Assembly: GCA_010014835.2 (NCBI GenBank)
Contig: JAAAKB020000021.1
Coordinates: 1,779,041 to 1,809,259 of the forward strand
Direction of reading: 5' to 3'
Origin: Apostichopus leukothele
Lineage: Eukaryota; Echinodermata; Holothuroidea; Aspidochirotida; Stichopodidae
Length of the DNA stretch: 30,219 nt
Part shown: one piece after another, positions 23,901 through 30,219 of the stretch
Layout of the letters: each line of letters opens with the position of its first letter
Numbering within the stretch: position 1 is the stretch's first letter
The notes under the pieces: generated by a model
Databases searched by the model: none
Told to the model about the DNA's origin: nothing
Seen by the model: only the letters and a program-made list of their open reading frames with translations
Program-made: the position numbers and the translations under genes

Positions 23901-24830
23901 TCAGATAGTGCTCTCCAAATTCATGTGCGAACACACACTGGTGAGAAGCCTTACAAATGCCATATCTGTGGAAGAGCGTTTACGACTAAAGGCAACATGA
24001 AGGTACACCTTGGAACCCACATGTGGAATGGGGGCTCACGTAGGGGAAGAAGAATAACCATGGACACACCATTGATGATGAGTCCCAAAGAGAGTGACAT
24101 CTACCGTAATGAAATGTTTGGATTCAGGCCAAGTTTGGATTATCCCTTCTTTCATTACCCGCCTCCTCATCCCTTGCTCAATGGATTTAACCCTCTTGGT
24201 AAACCCAACGAAATCTCTGTCATTCAAAATCCACACAGCTTAGGTCTGCAGTATGTTCCTACATCTGATTCATTACTGATGAAAAATGGAAAGTCGGGAG
24301 AGCATGTCTCAAGTATTTATACACGTCCACAATCTTCTGGAGGGTCAGGAAGGTCAAGTCCAGAGAAAAGGTTGTATTCTCCACCACTGGATGTTGAACG
24401 TTCTACCACATCGTATCCTCCTCCTTCCCAGGCAATGGCAACTATGAACTACCTCCATCTGGCAAGACAATCAGCGAGATCTGAATCTGGGCGAGTCAGT
24501 CCTGACATGGGATCCTACATGGCATCGGAAGATAACCGACAAACATTTCCTACCGCACCCAAATCGCCATTGTTAAAGGTTAATCCACTGTCCCGAGAAT
24601 CTTCATCTGCAAACTACCTCCACCTGAACCCATCTGTCGACTCTAAATCCACTCGTTACAACTCTGAAAGATCCACTGGCTACCTCTCAACAGGATCAGA
24701 GTCCCGGCTGTTACCATCACCAGGACGCGGCGATCACGATAACATTTCGGAGAAGGAAGTAGGGCAAATGGAAGACTCCTTGAAAAGTGCATCACGAATG
24801 GTAGACCAACTGCAGCCTCAGAGAGTGTGA
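20959..24830 (+). CDS. sall: Spalt-like (SALL1/3-type) zinc-finger transcription factor, coding exon 2
   Basis: This exon encodes residues 41-1330 and the stop (TGA, 24828-24830). It is a nuclear DNA-binding regulator, probably a NuRD-linked repressor by family knowledge. Domains in spliced-protein numbering: a C2HC finger C67-C70-H83-C87; a Gln-rich helix 205-239 (known in SALL proteins for oligomerisation); a proline-rich stretch 302-317; family motif KPPNV 354-358; C2H2 pair 375-423; an acidic region near 490-530; [15 protein letters not shown] 584-598; C2H2 triplet 605-685; ALDLT motif 830-834; a possible sumoylation site LKGE 862-865; C2H2 pair 912-960; C2H2 pair 1013-1061 followed by [11 protein letters not shown]; and [10 protein letters not shown] 1122-1131. 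All metal-binding residues of the nine C2H2 fingers are present, and the second finger of each pair carries the TKGNLKVH-type Sal box (TRGNL and TKGNM variants in the last two pairs). The Ser/Pro-rich tail has two NYLHL repeats. The open frame runs upstream to an ATG at 20913, but those 15 codons are intronic. All fingers lie in one exon. Length matches vertebrate SALL1 (about 1320 residues). Confidence 0.97.
24449..24686 (+). promoter_or_regulatory. Three let-7 seed matches (CTACCTC) inside the CDS
   Basis: CTACCTC, complementary to let-7 nucleotides 2-8, occurs at 24449-24455, 24614-24620 and 24680-24686. All three encode Tyr-Leu (TAC CTC). None has the A opposite let-7 nucleotide 1. Coding-region let-7 targeting is known for some genes; here it is only a possibility. 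Confidence 0.25.
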
Positions 24831-24861
24831 ACATAAAAAGTAGATATTAAACTTTAATAGG

Positions 24862-24884
24862 TGAAACAGCTAGAAAACCAAAGA
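24862..24884 (+). promoter_or_regulatory. Near-full-length miR-9 target site
   Basis: The 19 bases at 24866-24884, ACAGCTAGAAAACCAAAGA, pair with nucleotides 1-19 of miR-9 (UCUUUGGUUAUCUAGCUGUAUGA in two parts: UCUUUGGUUA and UCUAGCUGUAUGA) with one mismatch, opposite nucleotide 10. Over all 23 nucleotides 20 pair; the other mismatches are at 24863 and 24865. The seed is a full 8-mer (ACCAAAGA, 24877-24884). It begins 32 nt after the stop codon. The mismatch lies at the Argonaute cleavage point, which would be expected to favour repression or decay over slicing. There is no matching opposite arm nearby, so this is a target site and not a miRNA gene. The miR-9 sequence is from memory of the conserved bilaterian form. 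Confidence 0.75.
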
Positions 24885-26656
24885 TTGCATATATTTAAGC
24901 TTGGAAGATTTCCAACATGTCTAAGAGTGTAGAAAGTTCACAAATGTGCTTAAAAAAATTTAAACTGGGTCGGATTTAAATGGCAAACGGAACCTCTGTT
25001 GCATAGTTTGTTACTTGTGCTTCCATTTTTATTACAGATGGCAGTTCAGCAAAGCTCTGTAAAGTAATGTTATATGTGATCTTCCGAGTAGTTAGGTTTA
25101 AATTTGAATCAAACATTTGAGTATCAACCAAAATAATTTTTGTCACCACCTAGCAAACAAAGCACTGTCACTAGTTTCTTTTTACATAATACCAGGTCAT
25201 TTTTAGGGAAAGGAAAGAAGACTGTCTTTTACATCTAAAGACTTTGTTTTCATTTGTCTAGGAAATAGGTAAGGACTTACCTAAAGGAGGTTGTGTTTCG
25301 AAGACGAACCCTATATTTTCTTGTTTGTTTTAAATAATTTGTTCATCTGGTCAAATGAAACATCGTTAGTTTTTTATGCCAATGGGCAAACTCTGGGACA
25401 AGATCAGACCCTTTTGGGATTTCTCTAAACACATTGAGTCACTAATGTAATTGCCCTATTTACCCAATTGCTGGCTTCCGAAAAAAAGACAAGATTACAA
25501 AGCTACAAAACGAGGCCATTGACATCATGAACTACAGAAAAATGATGTCAAACATGCAGATGGTTTCAAATTGGTCTATTTGTAGAAATTATGTCTTTTC
25601 TAGTCATTCTGTCTTAAAATTAGGTTGATACAGGAATGTGAAAATGCAGGAAAGATAAAAGGTTGTTTAAGATTTCCATGTTTTAATTACGAAGCGGGAT
25701 TGCATAAAAAAACTCAAAAATTGCTAGTATTTCTTTTCAGAAAAACAAATTGTGCCTCCTGCTGTTGACAAATGTTAAAATACTGAGGACATGTTGCTTT
25801 CACTACAAAATGACCATTTACATTAGTTGCAGTGACAAAGTTGTGCCATGATTTTTGGAGCTTTGTTCAAATTTATCCAATTATAAAGGAACTATGAAGC
25901 AACTATGAATTCTCAAAAAGTAAAGAAATAATTGCAGGGTGAAATTATGCTAATTCTAAAGATAACAATCTGTAACGCTAAGCAATACCACAAATGTTTT
26001 GTGTCCCAAAAGTTACAACAGAAAATCTCAATTTCTTTTCTTATCACAAGAAAGAACCATAGAAACAATGTCATCAGTCATTAGCACAGCAAATAATTTG
26101 TTTCTTTACCAAAAAGACGGTAAAAAACTAAGTATGTAACCAGAGTGCTGACAACCTCAAGAAAGGTTGCCTCTGCGAATAGACACATCAGGTATTCTAC
26201 TTGACGTAACTTGTATTTTTAACTATTCTTTTCTCGTCAAGGAAAGCTCATCTTAAAAGTGAGAAAGCAGATAGATTATTAGAGCTAGGGGCTGGAAATC
26301 TTGACCAACCTTATTAGCATTGAGACTACCAGTTGCACCTTACAGGCAGACTGGTCTACCATACTAATAAGAACGAGACGTATTCTTTACCAGGCAAATT
26401 TAAAACATAGCCTTAAGTGATGATTGTGTTATTGTTTTATACCTATCCACATCTTCAAATAATATTACTGGTAGCTGTTAGATTTGAAGAGCACTCGAAA
26501 AAAACTGCTGTTTTGATAATGTTTTTTGGCATGTGTATTTCTGTCGCTAATTGACCAATCTTGTTCCTTATCAATTTTTTTTGTTGTATTTTAACCTTGC
26601 TCATTTTCTATTCTATATTTACATTCAGTGTGCTATGAAGAGTACCTATTGGTGTT

Positions 26657-26671
26657 TCACTTTGCTATGCA
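26657..26671 (+). promoter_or_regulatory. Possible miR-153 site with 3' supplementary pairing
   Basis: CTATGCA at 26665-26671 matches miR-153 nucleotides 2-8. TCACTTT just upstream (26657-26663) can pair with the AAAGUGA near the miRNA 3' end. A single site, so chance is possible. Confidence 0.3.
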
Positions 26672-27172
26672 TAAACAAGCCAACATACAAATTTACTCGC
26701 ACCATTTGAGGTATTCTGTTAATTCCTTTCGATAGTTTTATGTAATTGTACAAATTGTTTTCCAAAACATTCATAATGATCTTTACCACAGCTGATTAAG
26801 GTAGTGTAGGACTCAAAATACTGGACCAAATTTCTTTCATTTTTTTTTTCCGTTTTTGTTGTGTGTGTGTTTAAAAAGTTCTACTAGAGTAACATTTCCT
26901 CAGTGATTCTAATTTTTTGTTACCAATTTTTATTTAAAGAAAGGAAAAACTTATCTGCATATTCTTTTTGTCGTCCTATCAAATGATGGTCCTCATTTGT
27001 GTTTTTAATTTCATTTTCGTTTTATTTTCCTACAAATTTGTCAGTTGATTTATCAGATACTACTTAGTGCAACATGCTGTTCTTTCATGCACAATTAAAC
27101 ACTTTTTCACCTAAAAAAGCAACCTGTTAGATTTGAGTTTTCATTTTCACTAAACGGTGACACTTACAATCG

Positions 27173-27180
27173 TGTACATA
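27173..27180 (+). promoter_or_regulatory. Pumilio response element TGTACATA
   Basis: Exact match to the PUF-family consensus UGUANAUA inside the inferred 3' UTR. Function depends on this region being transcribed. Confidence 0.4.
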
Positions 27181-28470
27181 TAACTGATACTTTTTATCAA
27201 ACTTATCCATTATTGTAAATTTAGTATTGTTGATCTTTCTTTTTAAGGCAAGGAGAGATCATGTACTGGACCATGGTCTTGTAATCTCAAATATTTTTCA
27301 TGGAACAGTCTCCACATGTGAATATTTTGTACAGTTTTGTCACATAAGGTCAATATAAGATCCTAAAACAAATCTCCTTCTCTACATGAAATCAATATTT
27401 GCATGAAAATATTGTTCAGTAATTATCAAGAAGCCAGCTTTTAACTTAAGATGTACAAAAGCAGTTATTATTTTTTTGACCTCCAATTACAAAGACTTTC
27501 ATGGTCTTTTGACATCTAAAATTTGAATCAAGAGGAACACTTTGTATGTAAGATGATAGTTGGATCATACAAAGATAGCCTTTCTTTGACATGCAGGTGA
27601 TAAAAAGGAGCTGGTCTAGGTTTCTTTAATCAAAATAATTATCAGGTTCAGTCTAGAAAACCAGTACAAAGTGGAAATTGCTTTTCAATTAATGACATAA
27701 AAGACCAGTTTCAAAGTAGGATAGACTATAGGACACGCCCCCGGTTTAGACAAGTTTACAGTCATGTTTGAAATTGAAAGGTAGTTGACGTATAGTTGTG
27801 TCACCTCTGCCAGTAATAATGTACATTTTAAGGCAGGAGACATTTTCTTACTAACTTCAGCCCACTGCTTTAAAGAGACACCCCTGGATTTGTTTTGGTA
27901 CTGCCGATATTTTAAAGAGTTTTTAATACGTTTTCTCAAATCTGCTTAAAAAAAGACCAAAACTGGTGAACAATGATGATACTTGTCGTGGACGTTTATA
28001 ACTGCTTCGATCAGAACAGCTTTATTCACTGTGATATTAAATTGTGTAACTGAATCCTCTGTTGTACTGACCGAGAATATAGTGGGAACCGCTTAAAAAA
28101 CTTTCAGCATATTTAGCATATACAATATAGATGACATGTAATGACTTACGAACTGAATCCAACATCACGGTTGGGTTCTCGCATATTTATATTTATAAAA
28201 ACTCTCTCTACATCTGTGCATGCATAAATAATTTCACTAGATACTCCCTGGAGTTATGGCACAGGTTGTTGTTTGTATTTTTTAGTTTCTTTCAATTCAG
28301 TCTTCTAGACGATGTTTTAATCAAGACTAGCAGTCTTGGAAGTTCTTTATTTTCTCGATATTAGATGTCTGCGATGCACCAGTGCATTTACAATGTACAG
28401 TAACTATTCTTACAAGTACTTTGTTACGAAAGAGCATATGTATTAATAGCTTTTATTACATGATCTATTA

Positions 28471-28478
28471 ACATTCCA
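28471..28478 (+). promoter_or_regulatory. miR-1 8-mer seed match
   Basis: ACATTCCA is the 8-mer target of miR-1/206. It is one 8-mer in a 4.3-kb 3' UTR, so it carries little weight alone. Confidence 0.25.
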
Positions 28479-28918
28479 AAGAGATTACTAACAGAGCATA
28501 CTAGATCATATCTTACTACAACTACTTCGTTCTAATCGAGTCCGAAATTCCCTCGTCTTTGTCAAAAATGTTTTCAATAGCTGTGTGTGATATTTTTCTT
28601 GTGCATTTAGTATTCCTATTTGTAAAAGATTCTACCAGGGTAATAGGAATATTAATATGCTTTACTCATTTTTTTATATTTTTGTGGTCTTTACTTTTTC
28701 ATTTTAATCCTTGAGTTGATTCTTTGTTTCTTTCTTTCGCCTCCCGTTCTCTCTGGACTCGGGACATACAACATTTCGCTTACTTCAGTGTTTCAGTGTT
28801 TGACTAACTCGTATGTGTACAACATCTTGTTCTAAAAACCGGAAAAGAAGAAAAAAAAAAAATCAGAATTTTGTAAGGTAGAAGATTGCTGAACACCATT
28901 GTAGATTTTATCATGACT

Positions 28919-28940
28919 ATTCATTCATTCATTCATTCAT
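28919..28940. repeat. (ATTC)n microsatellite
   Basis: About 5.5 perfect ATTC units in the inferred 3' UTR, so it may be length-polymorphic within the transcript. Confidence 0.93.
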
Positions 28941-29107
28941 GGGTAGTGTTAGTGATATGGGTGCTTCTGGATAACGACTTTGGCAAGAGGGTGATAAACA
29001 ATACTCAAAGTTGATATTCAGATTTTTATCCAAGAGTTTGTTTAGTGTCTTAGTCAATTCTTGTGAAATGTTGTATATTTTTGTCGTAAATGGAGAATAG
29101 TTTATGG

Positions 29108-29113
29108 AATAAA
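29108..29113 (+). terminator. sall: Polyadenylation signal AATAAA
   Basis: The first canonical AATAAA downstream of the SALL stop codon. A GU-rich segment (CTATCTGTGTGCG) lies about 40 nt downstream, the usual arrangement for cleavage at roughly 29125-29140. A further AATAAA at 29936-29941 lies beyond a transposon and could serve a longer isoform. Confidence 0.6.
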
Positions 29114-29249
29114 TATGCACTCATACTTTACGCAGCTTTTGTCACAATCATCTATCTGTGTGCGATATTCTTTAATGTAAATGTAAATTAAAAAAAACAG
29201 TCCATGCCCTTATAGTGAAAAGCATCTGCCACAGGAATAATCCAACAGT

Positions 29250-29257
29250 GATTCAAT
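29250..29257. repeat. 8-bp target-site duplication, left copy
   Basis: GATTCAAT directly abuts the left end of the hAT-like element and is repeated exactly at 29547-29554. Confidence 0.85.
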
Positions 29258-29546
29258 CAGGCGCGTAGCAAGGAATTTGCCAAGGGAGGGGCGAAGGGCA
29301 AATTATCAGGGCCATAGATTGGGCATTGGAAACGTCTAAGCGTAGCGCCACCATGAGTTTGCGCGAAGCTTACAAGAAAATTTTGGCCGAAAATGCCTCC
29401 CAGATCGCTGGAAATGGCACTCCCAGGCCTTGCAAGTTGCATCTAAGCATTTTCTATTTTGAAATTACTAGCGATATCATAAAAACGTACAAAAACAATT
29501 TGCTCAAGGGGGGGGGGCGGTCGCCCCACCCTTGGCTACACACCTG
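29258..29546. mobile_element. Short non-autonomous hAT-like DNA transposon (289 bp)
   Basis: The left end is CAGGCGCGTAGCAAGG (29258-29273). The right end, read in reverse complement, is CAGGTGTGTAGCCAAGG (29530-29546). These terminal inverted repeats match except for two CG/TG differences and one indel. Perfect 8-bp duplications of GATTCAAT flank both ends, the length made by hAT transposases. The interior is GC-richer than the host DNA, contains a G-run near 29510-29518 and has no transposase. It is therefore a MITE-like passenger that needs a hAT enzyme supplied elsewhere. The CG-to-TG differences are typical of decay of methylated CpG after insertion, while the intact duplication suggests moderate age. 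Family membership is inferred from TSD length and end sequence. Confidence 0.85.
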
Positions 29547-29554
29547 GATTCAAT
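29547..29554. repeat. 8-bp target-site duplication, right copy
   Basis: GATTCAAT directly follows the right end of the element and is identical to 29250-29257. Confidence 0.85.
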
Positions 29555-30219
29555 TACAAATACTTGGGTGTTGGGAGTGGGGTGGGGCAGGGAGAAGAGA
29601 CACCTTTGTGCAATTATAGAGTGGGGAGAGCGACTTTTGCAGGAGGAGGTAGCAAGTTGTATTATGAGACAATTTTAGGCAAGGGGCAGGCTAAATGGAG
29701 CAGTAGTAGGTGGCTATTGACTTGGTTCAACATGGCATTTTCCTTGAGTCACCCTTGATTTGGAAAAGAGCAACAGTCAATTTCTTTCGGACTTGAAGTA
29801 GATCAGTTTCAGCTGTTTCTTAACAAATTAGCAAACACCATTAGAAAGATCATTTATAGTAGCCTAATATATGCCAGTATATGGTCACTTAAATTTTGGT
29901 CACAGATTTCCTCTGACACCCAATCGATATCTGTTAATAAACAGTGCAAGATTGAACTCTGTAGATGAATGACCTTTGACACTTGCACCATGGTACCTTT
30001 CTGTCCCCAGAAAAGACCACAAATCTTAAGACAGTCAACACATTTGAATGAATTAAAAGCATGCAGATCTTGTTCACAACTCCGAAGAGAACATTAAAGG
30101 GTGTGAAGACTCGCGCAAAAAGACACGTTTAATGCCGGTAAACTGACCTAGTTTTGAATGAGGTGTAACAGAAGTGTTAGACACCACCATCGATCCCAGA
30201 AAATACACACACAGCTTGC
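29555..30219. other. 3' flanking DNA
   Basis: No gene recognised. It begins with a G-quadruplex motif and a G/A-rich segment (29566-29700), then returns to AT-rich sequence. An AATAAA at 29936-29941 could end a longer SALL transcript. Confidence 0.55.
29566..29592 (+). other. Predicted G-quadruplex motif
   Basis: Five G-runs (29566-29568, 29573-29575, 29579-29582, 29584-29587, 29590-29592) are separated by loops of 1-4 nt. This satisfies the G3+N1-7 rule with one spare run. It lies 11 bp outside the hAT element's right target duplication. Confidence 0.7.

Larger units (their letters stand above)
24831..29130 (+). other. sall: Probable 3' UTR (about 4.3 kb)
   Basis: After the TGA no AATAAA occurs until 29108; only ATTAAA variants appear, near 24846, 27093 and 28035. 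The stretch is AU-rich, lacks credible ORFs on either strand and carries post-transcriptional motifs: a near-complete miR-9 site at 24862-24884, a miR-153 seed match at 26665-26671, a Pumilio element at 27173-27180 and a miR-1 8-mer at 28471-28478. Shorter isoforms ending at an ATTAAA are possible. The 3' end is inferred from signals, not transcripts. Confidence 0.65.

Noticed and set aside
24840-24900. A miR-9/miR-79-like hairpin gene
   Set aside because: The sequence resembles the opposite arm of miR-9, but no complementary arm exists within about 100 nt on either side, so it cannot form a miRNA precursor.
29326-29619. 97-codon frame across the hAT-like element
   Set aside because: It runs from the transposon interior into unrelated flank and shows no transposase features.
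1-30219. Viral copies, LTR elements, CRISPR, tRNA or rRNA genes
   Set aside because: I found no sequence supporting any of these in the window.

Overview
This is animal (metazoan) nuclear DNA: AT-rich, with long non-coding stretches, microsatellites, one 100-N assembly gap and GT-AG splicing. It carries one gene, on the + strand: a complete spalt-like (SALL) zinc-finger transcription factor of the SALL1/SALL3 type. Protein style, a very long first intron and a short hAT-like transposon copy suggest a marine invertebrate deuterostome. An echinoderm, perhaps a sea cucumber, is my best guess, but the sequence alone does not prove this.

Layout. 1-1732 is upstream DNA with a TA repeat, a 16-bp palindrome, CCAAT boxes and a probable TATA-less promoter or 5' UTR. 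1733-1853 is coding exon 1, which holds the N-terminal NuRD-recruiting motif MSRRKQSKPQQ. 1854-20958 is a 19.1-kb intron in which I find no other gene, only simple repeats and several candidate regulatory sites. 20959-24830 is one large exon with the rest of the protein: a C2HC finger, a Q-rich oligomerisation segment and nine C2H2 fingers grouped 2+3+2+2. The exons join in phase 1 (G|AT = Asp41) and give a predicted protein of 1330 residues. 24831 to about 29130 looks like a 4.3-kb 3' UTR whose first AATAAA is at 29108. 29258-29546 is a 289-bp non-autonomous hAT-like element with an 8-bp target duplication. The remainder is flank containing a G-quadruplex motif.

The most striking observation is 32-54 nt downstream of the stop codon. 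There the + strand pairs with bilaterian miR-9 at 20 of 23 positions; over miR-9 nucleotides 1-19 the only mismatch is at nucleotide 10. Such a near-full-length, centrally mismatched target site is unusual for an animal mRNA and suggests a direct miR-9/SALL regulatory link. All other open frames in the window look like chance ORFs or shadows of the SALL exon.
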